Source: an uncultured Eubacteriales bacterium
GTDB taxonomy: Bacteria > Bacillota > Clostridia > Christensenellales > Borkfalkiaceae
Assembly (NCBI GenBank): GCA_900545325.1
Contig: UQZE01000021.1
Location: forward strand, 1 to 19,764
Length of the DNA: 19,764 bases
Reading direction: 5' to 3'
Below, piece by piece: positions 1 to 9,056 of the stretch. Below the pieces are notes generated by a model. It searched no databases. It had not been told where the DNA came from and was given only the letters and a program-made list of their open reading frames with translations. Positions within the stretch are counted from its first letter, which is position 1, and each line of letters starts with the position of its first letter. The position numbers and the translations under genes were made by a program.

Positions 1-14
1 CGCTCTTCCGATCT
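1..14 (+). other. Illumina adapter remnant (non-genomic)
   Basis: The first 14 bases, CGCTCTTCCGATCT, are identical to the 3' end of the Illumina read-1 adapter (it ends ...ACGCTCTTCCGATCT). The C at position 1 fits the read-1 adapter and not the read-2 one, which has T there. Genomic sequence therefore begins at about base 15, and the last codons of the first reading frame (residues DRKS at the left edge) are artefactual. This is a direct string match; the adapter sequence is general knowledge. Confidence 0.93.
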
Positions 15-1087
15 CCGCCGAATTCGGGAATGGAAGAAATAGGCGTTTCGGGTTCTTCGGCATTTTGCCCCTTGCTCACCTTTTGCTCCGCGAACACTTT
101 GCCGTCCCAGTCGGTAAACTTCACAATATATTCGGGAACTTTCCACACCGCCGTGAGCGTAACGTCCTCATAGCGGACGGTATAATCGGAATTTGCATCA
201 AAGGTCTTTGATCCGTCCGTCCAGTACAGGAATTCGTATTCGGAAGAACGCGAGGGCAGCGGCAGTTCCACGGTTTCGCCCGAATTTTTGACAAACACCG
301 TTTCTCCCGTCAGTTCGCCCCCGTCGGGATCGAGTTTGACCGTATATTCGCCCGCGAAAAGAGCTTTTAAAGTAACGTCTGCTTTGATCGCATAGACAGC
401 GCCCGCCGCGTAATCGGCCTCGCCGTCCGTCCAGCCCGCAAATTCGTAGCCCTCTTTTTCAAGCCCGTCGCCGCTCGGAAGCACCACGGAGCGCGTGGAC
501 TTCAAAGCAGCGGGCGTTTCGCCCGTCGCGCCGCTTATATCGAACGCCGCGGTGTACACCGTTTTCCATACGGCCGTCAAAGACAGATCCACGCTGGGCA
601 TGACGTATTCCGTACCGGGCGCATATTCCGCGCTGCCGTCCGACCAGGCGTACAGCCCCAAATCGCCTTTTGCAAATCCTTCTTCCGCAGGGAGAATGAT
701 TTTTTTGCCTGCCGAGGCGGAAAAATCTTTTCCTTCGGTCGGTCCGCTGCCTCCCTGCAGATCGTACGATATCGAGTAAACCCTGTTCCATGCCGCGTAG
801 ACTTTGAGATCGAAATTGACCGCGGTGTTTTCGTCGAAAGGCTGTGTCGGATCGTTGTCAATCCTCCAGCCGATAAATTCGTGTCCCGCCTTATTGATCT
901 CGGGAAGGGTTTCGACCGTGCCGCCTTTTTCAACCTTTTTGCTGTCCACTTCCTGTGCGCCGTCGTAAAACGTTACGGTATAGGTTTCCGCGGCATTTTT
1001 ATCTCCGCCGTTATCGCAGGCGAAGAAAAACGCCGCCGCGCAGACCACAGCCAATATTGCGAGCAGAACTTTCGTCAGTTTTTTCAT
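1..1087 (-). CDS. InlB B-repeat (Flg_new) surface lipoprotein, 3' end missing
   Basis: The reading frame starts with ATG at 1085-1087 and stays open to the left contig end; only sequence from about base 15 is genomic. The N-terminus MKKLTKVLLAILAVVCAAAFFFAC is a lipoprotein signal with the lipidated Cys at residue 24. Four Listeria-Bacteroides repeats of about 65-70 residues follow, each with a YTV.F start, a G[WY].DG core and a V.L.A.W end, and a fifth begins (YIVKFTDWDGKVFAEQKV) before the sequence stops. An AAGGAGA ribosome binding site at 1094-1100 touches the TAA of the upstream gene, whose stop is only 12 nt away, so the two are translationally linked. The fifth repeat matches the last InlB repeat of the 1182-aa neighbour, which precedes its LRR region, so a missing LRR_5 C-terminal part is likely (inference). 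Probable role is surface adhesion; no function is demonstrated by sequence. Confidence 0.88.
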   Translation of the reverse strand, partial: MKKLTKVLLAILAVVCAAAFFFACDNGGDKNAAETYTVTFYDGAQEVDSKKVEKGGTVETLPEINKAGHEFIGWRIDNDPTQPFDENTAVNFDLKVYAAWNRVYSISYDLQGGSGPTEGKDFSASAGKKIILPAEEGFAKGDLGLYAWSDGSAEYAPGTEYVMPSVDLSLTAVWKTVYTAAFDISGATGETPAALKSTRSVVLPSGDGLEKEGYEFAGWTDGEADYAAGAVYAIKADVTLKALFAGEYTVKLDPDGGELTGETVFVKNSGETVELPLPSRSSEYEFLYWTDGSKTFDANSDYTVRYEDVTLTAVWKVPEYIVKFTDWDGKVFAEQKVSKGQNAEEPETPISSIPEFGGDRKS

Positions 1088-1099
1088 CGCGTATCTCCT

Positions 1100-4000
1100 T
1101 TATGCCTCGTCGCCGACGAAGAGGTCGGCGTATTGCAGCCACGCGGCGTCTTTGACGTAAAGCGCCTTCACCGCGGCGGGCACGTGTAATTCTTTCAACG
1201 CCGTGCAGCCGCTGAACGTGGAACTTTCCGCCGCCGTAACGCCGTTTTTAAGGAGCGTTACTTTTTCGAGCGCCGTACAGTTCAAAAATGCGGACATGCC
1301 CAACGTATTGACCGACGCGGGTATGACGATCTCGGTCAGGCTCTTGCAGTTGTTGAAAGAAAAGTTTCCGATATATTCCAGCGTTTCGGGAAGGGTAACG
1401 CTTGCCAAAGCCGTACATTCCGAGAACGTGTGGATGCCGAAAGTCGTTACGTTTCCCGTAAACACTACTTTTTCCAGTTTCTGCGCATGATAGAACGCGT
1501 ATTTCCCGATCGCGTCTACGTCCGTTTCAAAACTGGTGAAATTCGTAAAAGCGAAAGCGTATTCGCCGATTTCCGAAATGCAATCGGGAAGATCTATGGC
1601 CGACAGTCCCGACGTATGGAACGTGCCGTAGGGCAGTTTCGTCAGCGAGAACCCGTCCGCAAATTTGAATTCGGTCAGCGAAAGACAGAACTGGAAAGTA
1701 TACTCGCCCCAGTTCTTTACGCTCGCGGGCATGGTGAACGTTGCGAGTTTGTCGTTATAGGCGAAAGCGTCGTCGCCGATCGTTTCCAGAACGGTTCCCT
1801 CTGCAAAAACAATCGAACCCAGGTTGGCGTTGTTATCGATACCGAAAGCGCCGATCTCTTTCACCGTCGCGGGAACGACGAGAGATGTCAGCCCCGTATT
1901 CGCCAGCGCCTCTTTGCCGATCACTTCGAGGCAGCCGCCTTCGCCGAAGTCTATGCTCGCCAGCGCTTCGCACGAGGCGAACGCGCCCTCTTCGAGCGTT
2001 TTTATCTTGCTGTTATCCGCAAACGTTACGCTTTCGAGATCCGCACAGTAGGCAAAAGCGCCTATCGATACGGCGGCGAGGTTCGCGGGAAGCGTGATCG
2101 CCGTCAGTTTGGAACTGCGGAACGCCTGTTCGCCGAATTCCGAGATCGATTCGCCCAAGTTAATGGACGCAACGGAGGAATAGGCAAAGGCAAAGTCCCC
2201 TATCTTTTGTATGCTTGCGGGCAGTACGACCGTTTTGAGATATTCCGAAGAATAAAACGCATACGCGGGGATTTCCGTTCCGCCGGTTACCGTGTATTCC
2301 GCCGCCTCGTTGCCTATGGCGTAGGCGAGCAGATTGCCAGTCGCTTTATCGTAAAGGCCCTTTCCGTCGCTCGTGAACGCGGTATTGCCGGCATCCACTT
2401 CGATGGTCTTGACCGAGAAGTTGAGATACAGCGCGTTTTCGCCCAGCGTTTTGAGCGAAGCGGGCAAAGTAAGCTTCTCGAGCGACATATCCACGGGAGC
2501 GATATCGCTCCATTGCGGATTATTGCCCGCAAACGAATAGATGCCGAGAGAAACGAGCTCGCTGTTTTCGCCGAAATCTACGTTCACCATGGAGGACGCC
2601 ATGCAAAACGCGTAATCGCCGATGGCCGCCACGCTCGCCGGAATATTGATCATGCCCGCCGTATCGCTGTTCAGCATGCTCAGCGCATAACACGACTCGA
2701 ACGCGTAATCGCCGATTTCCGTAACGCTGCCGCCGAGCGTAACCTTTTCCAGCGCCTTGCACGACTGAAACGCTTTATACGGCAGCACGGTAACGCCCGC
2801 GGGGAGCGCGATTTCCGTGAGCTGATACATGAAACTGAAAGAAGAAGTTCCTATGCTTTCGAGTTGGCTGTCCGCAGGAATATCCAAAACAGCCAGCGAG
2901 CTGCAGCTGCTGAACGCATAATCCCCCACTTGCTTGACGGCCGCGGGGAAATTGATTTCGGTCAAACTTACGCAGTAATAGAATGCGCTGCTGCCGATTT
3001 CGGTAACGGTTTCGGGCAGTTCCACGGTTTCGAGTTTCGCGCAGTTGTCGAAAGCGCGCGAACTTACCGTTTTCAGCGCCGAACCGGCTTCGAAGCGCAC
3101 GCTTTTCAGCGTTTCGCTGCGCGAAAACAGGCTGTCGCCGAGGGTTTCCAGACTGGCGGGCAAAACGACTTCCGTCACGCCGCATTCGCGGAAAGCGTTA
3201 CGTCCCAAAGACTTTATGACGCTATTTTTTCCGAACGTGATCTTTTCCACGCTCGTCGCGCCGTAAAACGCGTTTTCGCCGATCGTGGTCCAGTTGGACG
3301 GAAAGTAAACTTCGCGCAGACTGAAATCCCTGTAATAAGGCGCCTCGCGGAAATCGCTGTGCGCGAGCAGCCCCGCGACGGCAAGTCCGTTGTAGGACGC
3401 GGGAAAAACGATGGAGGACGGCCTGTCGGCGTCGTACAGCGCCCCCGTGTCGGTTATGTAATAGACGTTGCCGTTCTTTGCGAATTTAAAGTAATCGACG
3501 GGCGAAAACTCCACGCTGTATTGCGCGGTAACGACCGCGTCGCCCGTCAGCGAAGATATATCTTTGTCCCAGCCCGTGAATTCGCTGAGTTTATTTACAA
3601 AAAGCGAAGGTTCCTGCGGCTGCGTATCCAGGGGAACTTTCTGTTCGTAGATGACGCCGCCGTCCCAATCTTTATACGTTATGGTGAAAGTGGTGTCTTT
3701 CCACACGGCTTTCAGCGTAACGTCGCCGTAACCTACGGTATAAAAATCCGTATAGGTATTTCTGCCGTCCGTCCAGCCCGCAAAAGCATACCCCTCGCGC
3801 TGTACGGTGAGTTCCGGCAGGGGAGTAATATCCGAACCGGTGCTGCCTTTCATGGCCGCAGGCGTTTCCGCGCCCTCGTAATCGGGGTCGAACGATACGG
3901 TGTATTCCCCTTTCCACGCCGCAAAAATGATTACTTCCTGCTCGTCGCCGAGCCGAATTTCCGCGCCCGCCGCATAGCGAACGCCGTTATACAGCCAGCC

Positions 4001-4648
4001 GTCGAACGTAAAGCCGTCTTTCGTCGCGGAAGAATCGGGCAGGACGATCGCGCTTTCCGCAGCGACTTTCATCGCCTCGGGCGCCGTGCCGACGCCGCCG
4101 TTGAGGTCGAAAGAAATTTCTGCGGCGCTCGCCCACTCCGCGGTCAGCGTTTCGTTTTTCTGCGCGGAAAAAGACGTTCCGCCCCCGTACACCTTACCGT
4201 CCGACGCTTTCCAGCCGACGAAGATGTGATAATCGCGCGTAAATCCGTCGCCCGTCGGCAGAACGACGGAGCCGCCCTCGACGCACGTCAGAGAAGCGGG
4301 CGTTTCCCCCACGCCGCCGTTCAGCGCGAAACTTACGGTGTATTCCGCCTTAGGACCGTCGGGCTGCCATTGCGCGTAAAGCGTGTACGGCTTGTCCACG
4401 ACAAGCGGAAACGCAACGCGCTCCGCGCCCTGCGCGTCGTAAGACCAATAGGACAAAGTAAAGCCCTCCCGCTCGTCAAATTCGACCGAATTGAGAACTT
4501 TTCCCTCTTCGAGCGTAAGCACGCGGTCCTGCCCGCCCTCGTAATTCGCTTTCAGGTTGACTTCGAAAGCGGTCTTGTTTCCGCAGGCGGCAAAAACACA
4601 CGCCAGCGAAAGGGCGAAAACGGAAAAAATAACTGCAAATTTTTTCAT
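1100..4648 (-). CDS. BspA-like LRR_5 lipoprotein with N-terminal InlB repeats (1182 aa)
   Basis: Large surface lipoprotein. Residues 1-22 are a signal peptide with lipobox VFAAC (lipidated Cys22). Residues about 28-377 hold five InlB B-type repeats (the fifth with the variant core KDWDGGVIYEQKV). A linker (about 378-445) leads into about 28 BspA-type leucine-rich repeats of 23-25 residues (consensus L..I.LPASV..IG..AF..C..), ending in the VPAAVKALY...AAWLQYADLF tail typical of this family. One unit near the middle is expanded to carry the GNTAFTSDGKGLYDK insert often seen in BspA proteins. There is no LPXTG motif or C-terminal membrane anchor, so the lipid is the anchor. The RBS GGAG (4656-4659) is 7 nt from the ATG. 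It lies 191 nt after the 1392-aa paralogue and 12 nt before the third member. The BspA family is known for binding host proteins and for coaggregation; that role here is inference. Confidence 0.93.
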   Translation of the reverse strand: MKKFAVIFSVFALSLACVFAACGNKTAFEVNLKANYEGGQDRVLTLEEGKVLNSVEFDEREGFTLSYWSYDAQGAERVAFPLVVDKPYTLYAQWQPDGPKAEYTVSFALNGGVGETPASLTCVEGGSVVLPTGDGFTRDYHIFVGWKASDGKVYGGGTSFSAQKNETLTAEWASAAEISFDLNGGVGTAPEAMKVAAESAIVLPDSSATKDGFTFDGWLYNGVRYAAGAEIRLGDEQEVIIFAAWKGEYTVSFDPDYEGAETPAAMKGSTGSDITPLPELTVQREGYAFAGWTDGRNTYTDFYTVGYGDVTLKAVWKDTTFTITYKDWDGGVIYEQKVPLDTQPQEPSLFVNKLSEFTGWDKDISSLTGDAVVTAQYSVEFSPVDYFKFAKNGNVYYITDTGALYDADRPSSIVFPASYNGLAVAGLLAHSDFREAPYYRDFSLREVYFPSNWTTIGENAFYGATSVEKITFGKNSVIKSLGRNAFRECGVTEVVLPASLETLGDSLFSRSETLKSVRFEAGSALKTVSSRAFDNCAKLETVELPETVTEIGSSAFYYCVSLTEINFPAAVKQVGDYAFSSCSSLAVLDIPADSQLESIGTSSFSFMYQLTEIALPAGVTVLPYKAFQSCKALEKVTLGGSVTEIGDYAFESCYALSMLNSDTAGMINIPASVAAIGDYAFCMASSMVNVDFGENSELVSLGIYSFAGNNPQWSDIAPVDMSLEKLTLPASLKTLGENALYLNFSVKTIEVDAGNTAFTSDGKGLYDKATGNLLAYAIGNEAAEYTVTGGTEIPAYAFYSSEYLKTVVLPASIQKIGDFAFAYSSVASINLGESISEFGEQAFRSSKLTAITLPANLAAVSIGAFAYCADLESVTFADNSKIKTLEEGAFASCEALASIDFGEGGCLEVIGKEALANTGLTSLVVPATVKEIGAFGIDNNANLGSIVFAEGTVLETIGDDAFAYNDKLATFTMPASVKNWGEYTFQFCLSLTEFKFADGFSLTKLPYGTFHTSGLSAIDLPDCISEIGEYAFAFTNFTSFETDVDAIGKYAFYHAQKLEKVVFTGNVTTFGIHTFSECTALASVTLPETLEYIGNFSFNNCKSLTEIVIPASVNTLGMSAFLNCTALEKVTLLKNGVTAAESSTFSGCTALKELHVPAAVKALYVKDAAWLQYADLFVGDEA

Positions 4649-4712
4649 ATCGTATCTCCAAACAAAATCGGCGTACGGGCAAAATTCAAAAATTCCGCCA
4701 TACGTGGCAATA

Positions 4713-4734
4713 GCGCATATAAAAAGATATGCGC
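4713..4734 (-). other. Perfect 8-bp hairpin in intergenic region
   Basis: GCGCATAT (4713-4720) and ATATGCGC (4727-4734) are perfect inverted repeats around a 6-nt loop, in the 191-bp gap between the two big LRR genes, about 65 nt upstream of the 1182-aa gene. No U tract follows on the minus strand, so it is not a classical terminator. It may be an RNA processing or stability element, or an operator. Function not shown. Confidence 0.4.
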
Positions 4735-4795
4735 CCCCTCATTTTTCCCCTTATCTTAAACTTCGGATTTCTTTAATCCGCTATAAAGCGTTATA

Positions 4796-4826
4796 CCCGC
4801 ACGCCGCGGAAAACCGCGCGTGCGGG
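4796..4826 (-). terminator. GC-rich hairpin after the 1392-aa gene (possible partial terminator)
   Basis: CCCGCACG-C-CGCGG / CCGCGCGTGCGGG form a 13-bp GC-rich stem with one bulged C and an AAAA loop, 14 nt past the stop codon of the 1392-aa gene. In the direction of transcription it is followed by TATAACGC and not by a run of T, so a factor-independent terminator is weakly supported. It could cap the mRNA 3' end or reduce readthrough into the next paralogue. A weaker stem (CGGATT/AATCCG, 4764-4780) follows. Confidence 0.45.
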
Positions 4827-4839
4827 AAAACGCATGATT

Positions 4840-7800
4840 TTATTCGGCAGCCGCAGCCTGGAAATAAGCCGCGTAATCCACCCAGTTCTTGGCGATCTTG
4901 TAATCTTCCAGCAATTCCGCCTTGACCACGATTTTCGCGTCGCCGTCCGCATCTTTTTTGAACGGCGTGCTGGTGAAAGCATTCGTGTCATCAAGCGTTT
5001 TTACCGCGTCGCCTTCCAGTACGAGCGTCTTGAGCGCGGTACAGCCTTTGAACGCATTCGCCGCAATCGTGGTTACGGAAGCGGGAACGGTAAAGCTTTC
5101 GAGCGCAACGCATCCGCCGAACATATAACCGGTGATCTCCGTAACGGTAGACGGCAAATCGATCGCTTTCAGCGCTTTGTTGTTCTGGAATACGTTGGTT
5201 CCGAGCTCCGCAACTTTTGGAACGGATACGGTTGCGAGAACATCACAGTTCTGGAAAGCATTAGTATCGAGTTTTGTCGCATTCGGCAGCGAAACCGCGG
5301 TGAGCGATTTACAGTTTGCAAAAGCGCTGTTGCCTACCGTTTCCACGCTCGGAAGATTTACGCTCGTTACGGCAGTGCCTTTGAACGCGCTGGCGGGGAT
5401 GTCGGTAAACGCGCCCCATTTAACGTCGCTCAGTTTCGAACAGCCGCTAAATACGTTTGCGCCGATCGACGTGATGCCCGTAAGATCGATTGCGGTCAGA
5501 GAGGTACAGCTTTGGAATATATTTGTACCGAGTTCGGTAACCTTGCCGAGATCCACTTCCGTAAGGTTTGTACAGCTGTTAAAGGCGCTTGAACCCAACG
5601 CCGTAAGGTTCGGCATAATGGCCGCCGCAATGCCCGTTTTATAGAAAGCGCTGTTTTGCACTTCCGTGATTTTGCTGAAATCGAATTCCGTCAACGCTGT
5701 ACACCCCTTGAACATCGCTTCGGGAACGACGGTAAGACCATCGGGCAAAGTAACGTCCGTCAGCGCGGCGTCGTTTTCAAAGATACCAGTGCCGTATTCT
5801 TCCACGCCACTCAATACGACCGTTTCGAGCGAAGGCAGATCGGCGAAGCAGCCGTCGCTGAGTTTTTTGACGTTCTCGACCGTAATCTTGGTAATGCCGC
5901 CGACATTATTCACGGCATTCGCGGAAACCCCGGCCACGCCCGATACGGTAAGTTCCGACTGCGCGTAGGCGGGCGGCAGGCGGAAGAGGTATTTATCCGC
6001 ACCCTCGGTCATGTACAGTGCGCCGTTCTCTGCGGAAAGCGCGCCTTGCCCCACTACCGTGAAAGCCGCCAGATTATCATAGCCGATAAACACCGTAGCG
6101 TCCAACGTTTTCAAAGACGCGGGCAGGGCTATCGTCGTTATGGACGGCGCAGGCACGCCCGCAGTCGCCGTAATGGAAAACGCTTTCTGCCCGATAGTCG
6201 TAAGTTTAGCGCCTTCGGGGAAAGTTACGGATTTCAGATTTGTATTGCTGAAAACCTGAGCGCCGATCTCGGTCAGATTTTTATTGAAAGTAACCGATAA
6301 TTCAGCACGTTTGACTTCTTCCGTATCTTTAATGGTATTATAGATCGCGAAAGAAAGCGTGTCGATCGTGAGATCGCCCGTTCCCTCCTGAAATACTACG
6401 GTATTGAGCGCCAGCATGTTTTTAAAGTTGTAGCTGCCTATCTTTGTCAGCGAGGCGGGCAAAGTAACCGCAGTCAAAACGTTGTTGCCGATATGGTCAA
6501 ACGTTTTGGAAGTCGTCTTGCCTGCACCCTCTTCTTCCGTATATTCGTAATATTTTATCGCTTTATCGTTTGTTTCAAACGCATAATTGCCTATCGTTTC
6601 GAGTTTTTCGGGCAGCACCAATGTTTTTAAACTTACGCACCCCAATACCATATGGGTGGGAATTTCGGTAAGTTTGCTCCCCTCTTCAAACGTAAGCGTT
6701 TCGAGTTTGATCATCCCATAGAACGCGCCTTTGCCGATCTTCGTCGTGCGGGCGGGGATTTCCAGACTCGTAACAGGCGTTACGGCAAGGGTGGAAGTTG
6801 TACTTATAGAATTTGAAGCGCTGCTGGACTGAGAGAAAGCGAGTTCACCGATCTCTAAATCCAACACGCCGCCCTTTTCAAACGCGATAGACGTCAGGCC
6901 TAAACGATTATAAAACACGTTTTGGCCGATCTTCGTCGTGCGCGCGGGGAACTCGAAGCTTTTCATCGGATTGAGCGCCGTGCGGCTAGAAAATTCAAGC
7001 GCATTTTTCCCGAATTCAAGTCCGACTTCGTTGTTTCCCTCCGCAAAGGTCATTCCCGTTAAAGCGTAAGCATTGTAAAACGCCTTTTCGCCGATATAAG
7101 TTACGGTGTTGGGAATTTCTATCGTTTTTAAAGACGAACACTCATAAAAAGCATAATCCCCTATACTCGAAAGCTTTGTCCCCTCGTTAAAGGCGATATC
7201 CGTTACGCTACCCCAGCATCTGAACGCATATTCGCCTATCGTTTTTACGGACGCGGGGATGACAAGCGTTTTTACCGTATTGTATTTCGTCGCGCTGGCA
7301 CCGAAGGCGCGGTCGCCCACGGTTTCCAGACCTTCGTGCAAAATCACGCTTTCGAACTGCTGGCGGAAGAACGCGCCGAGTTCCAGCGTCTTTACGGATG
7401 CGGGGATTTCCACCGTTCTGAGAAGTCCCGCCGTACTTCCGGTCCAACTTGCGCCGTCGTTACCGCTGAACGCATATTCGCCGATGGTCGTAAGTTTTCC
7501 GTTTTCCGCAAATTTTACGGAAGTCAGCCCTCTCGCCACATAAAACGCATAGTCGTCGATCACTTCCACGGAAGCGGGAATTTCCAGGCTCGTAAAGCCC
7601 GCGTAAGCGAACGCCCTCACGCCAATGGTCTTAAGCGCGCTGCCCTCTTCCACCTTGAGTTCCGTCAGTTTGGAAAGATCGTCCCCCTCGCCCGTAGCGT
7701 TGTTCGCGATAGATCCGGTGTACGCAAACGCATAGGAATTAATCGTTTCCAGCGTAGCGGGGAACGTGATGTCCGAAAGGTTTTCGGTATCGTAAAACGC

Positions 7801-9018
7801 GTAGTTTCCGATAGAGGTAAGCCCTTTTCCGTCAAACAATACGGTTTCGATATTCGTATTTTTATAGAAAGCATAATCGCCGATCGTCTTATAAGACGAA
7901 GGTATGACAACCGTGCTCGCGGGCAGGTTGGCAAACGCGCCGCTCTGGAGTTCGTCGTTTTCTTCAAAGGAAACTATGCCTTTCACCACCTTGCCGTTGT
8001 GTTCCGCAGGCAGATATATGACGGACCCGTCAAAAGCGTCCGCAATGTCGTCTGCGGCCTGCACAAGATAGCCGTCGCCGCTTTCGACAAAGGTAAAGTA
8101 TTTATCGTCGCTCTGCGGATAACCCCACAGCGAATATACGTCCATATCGCGGTCTACCGCTTTGAGGGCTTCCGTTTCCGACCAGCCGAGGAAACCGACG
8201 AAAATATTGCCGGAACCTTCGGGCGTGCCGTCATATTTCGCGGCCTCGCCGTACGTTACTTTTTCGCTTTCCAGCAGTTCGCCGTAATATCCGTAATAAT
8301 TGACCGTATATGTATTGATTTCATAAGTCGCGGTAATGGCGAGATCGGTTTCCACGGTTATTTTGGAACCCGCGGCCTTGACCGCGTCGCCCACTTTCCA
8401 GCCCTTGAAAGTATACCCTTTTACCGCGGGCGCGGCGGGCAGCGTCAGTTCCGTTCCGAAGTCCACGACTTCCGCCGCGGGAACATAGCCTTCAAATTCG
8501 CCCAGAGAATAAGTAACGTCGCAAAGCTTGTTCCAAAGCGCCGTAACGGTCAGATCTTCGGTAACCTCTACCTCTTCGCCTGCGGCTTTAGTCGTTTCTC
8601 CGACTTTCCAGCCCATGAATTCCTGTCCGTCAACGGCGGGAGCGGACGGAAGGCTGACCTTTTCGCCCATTTTCACGTTAACCGCCGCGGGCGCAGCGCC
8701 TTCTGCGCCGCCCAAAGTATAAGTTACCGTATAGGTTTTGGTCCAATCGGCTTTCAGCGTCATGTCGCCGGCGACCTTATCTTTCGTGAAAGTCCAAAAA
8801 GCATCGCCGTTTTTCCAGCCGTTGAACGCATATCCCGCGCGGACAGGCTCTTCGGGCATGGCGAGCAGTTCGTCCACCGTAGTTTCCACGGTATAATTTT
8901 CACCGCTGCCGCCGTTATAGTCGAACGTAACTTTGGCCTTTTCGTTACAAGCGACGAGCGTAAACGCCGCCGCGCAGACAACGACCATTGCAATCAAAAA
9001 CCTTTTGAATTGCTTCAT
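4840..9018 (-). CDS. BspA-like LRR_5 lipoprotein with N-terminal InlB repeats (1392 aa)
   Basis: First and largest gene of the surface-protein run. The signal peptide ends in lipobox LVAC (Cys24). Residues about 30-300 contain four InlB B-type repeats with the GYTFKGWKVGD-like core. After a linker (about 300-360), about 37 LRR_5 units run to residue about 1350, followed by the family's terminal segment (IVVKAELLEDYKIAKNWVDYAAYF). Many units alternate between a LPASVKTIG form and a longer F.EGSKLTTIG form. Between residues about 1109 and 1282 the units become a very regular 22-residue form lacking the PxS element (for example LTAIDLTGITSIGANVF). There is no wall-anchor motif. The start is fixed by AAAGGAGG (9027-9034), 8 nt before the ATG, and by a promoter at 9226-9254. 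Probably an adhesin or matrix-binding surface protein (inferred from the family). Confidence 0.94.
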   Translation of the reverse strand: MKQFKRFLIAMVVVCAAAFTLVACNEKAKVTFDYNGGSGENYTVETTVDELLAMPEEPVRAGYAFNGWKNGDAFWTFTKDKVAGDMTLKADWTKTYTVTYTLGGAEGAAPAAVNVKMGEKVSLPSAPAVDGQEFMGWKVGETTKAAGEEVEVTEDLTVTALWNKLCDVTYSLGEFEGYVPAAEVVDFGTELTLPAAPAVKGYTFKGWKVGDAVKAAGSKITVETDLAITATYEINTYTVNYYGYYGELLESEKVTYGEAAKYDGTPEGSGNIFVGFLGWSETEALKAVDRDMDVYSLWGYPQSDDKYFTFVESGDGYLVQAADDIADAFDGSVIYLPAEHNGKVVKGIVSFEENDELQSGAFANLPASTVVIPSSYKTIGDYAFYKNTNIETVLFDGKGLTSIGNYAFYDTENLSDITFPATLETINSYAFAYTGSIANNATGEGDDLSKLTELKVEEGSALKTIGVRAFAYAGFTSLEIPASVEVIDDYAFYVARGLTSVKFAENGKLTTIGEYAFSGNDGASWTGSTAGLLRTVEIPASVKTLELGAFFRQQFESVILHEGLETVGDRAFGASATKYNTVKTLVIPASVKTIGEYAFRCWGSVTDIAFNEGTKLSSIGDYAFYECSSLKTIEIPNTVTYIGEKAFYNAYALTGMTFAEGNNEVGLEFGKNALEFSSRTALNPMKSFEFPARTTKIGQNVFYNRLGLTSIAFEKGGVLDLEIGELAFSQSSSASNSISTTSTLAVTPVTSLEIPARTTKIGKGAFYGMIKLETLTFEEGSKLTEIPTHMVLGCVSLKTLVLPEKLETIGNYAFETNDKAIKYYEYTEEEGAGKTTSKTFDHIGNNVLTAVTLPASLTKIGSYNFKNMLALNTVVFQEGTGDLTIDTLSFAIYNTIKDTEEVKRAELSVTFNKNLTEIGAQVFSNTNLKSVTFPEGAKLTTIGQKAFSITATAGVPAPSITTIALPASLKTLDATVFIGYDNLAAFTVVGQGALSAENGALYMTEGADKYLFRLPPAYAQSELTVSGVAGVSANAVNNVGGITKITVENVKKLSDGCFADLPSLETVVLSGVEEYGTGIFENDAALTDVTLPDGLTVVPEAMFKGCTALTEFDFSKITEVQNSAFYKTGIAAAIMPNLTALGSSAFNSCTNLTEVDLGKVTELGTNIFQSCTSLTAIDLTGITSIGANVFSGCSKLSDVKWGAFTDIPASAFKGTAVTSVNLPSVETVGNSAFANCKSLTAVSLPNATKLDTNAFQNCDVLATVSVPKVAELGTNVFQNNKALKAIDLPSTVTEITGYMFGGCVALESFTVPASVTTIAANAFKGCTALKTLVLEGDAVKTLDDTNAFTSTPFKKDADGDAKIVVKAELLEDYKIAKNWVDYAAYFQAAAAE

Positions 9019-9038
9019 ACTCCACTCCTCCTTTTATT

Positions 9039-9056
9039 CGGCGGAAAATACCGCCG
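9039..9056 (-). promoter_or_regulatory. Short hairpin just upstream of the RBS in the LRR operon leader
   Basis: CGGCGG (9039-9044) and CCGCCG (9051-9056) pair around a 6-nt AT-rich loop, ending 4 nt before the AAAGGAGG ribosome binding site of the 1392-aa gene. In the mRNA it would stand immediately upstream of the SD, where it could influence initiation or stability. No direct occlusion of the SD is seen. Confidence 0.4.

Noticed and set aside
1430..4759. A 1109-codon open frame on the plus strand opposite the 1182-aa LRR gene
   Set aside because: The product is very rich in Arg, Phe and Ala with no domains, signal or hydrophobic pattern. It is a by-product of the codon use of repetitive LRR sequence on the other strand, where repeats, signal peptide and RBS are clear.
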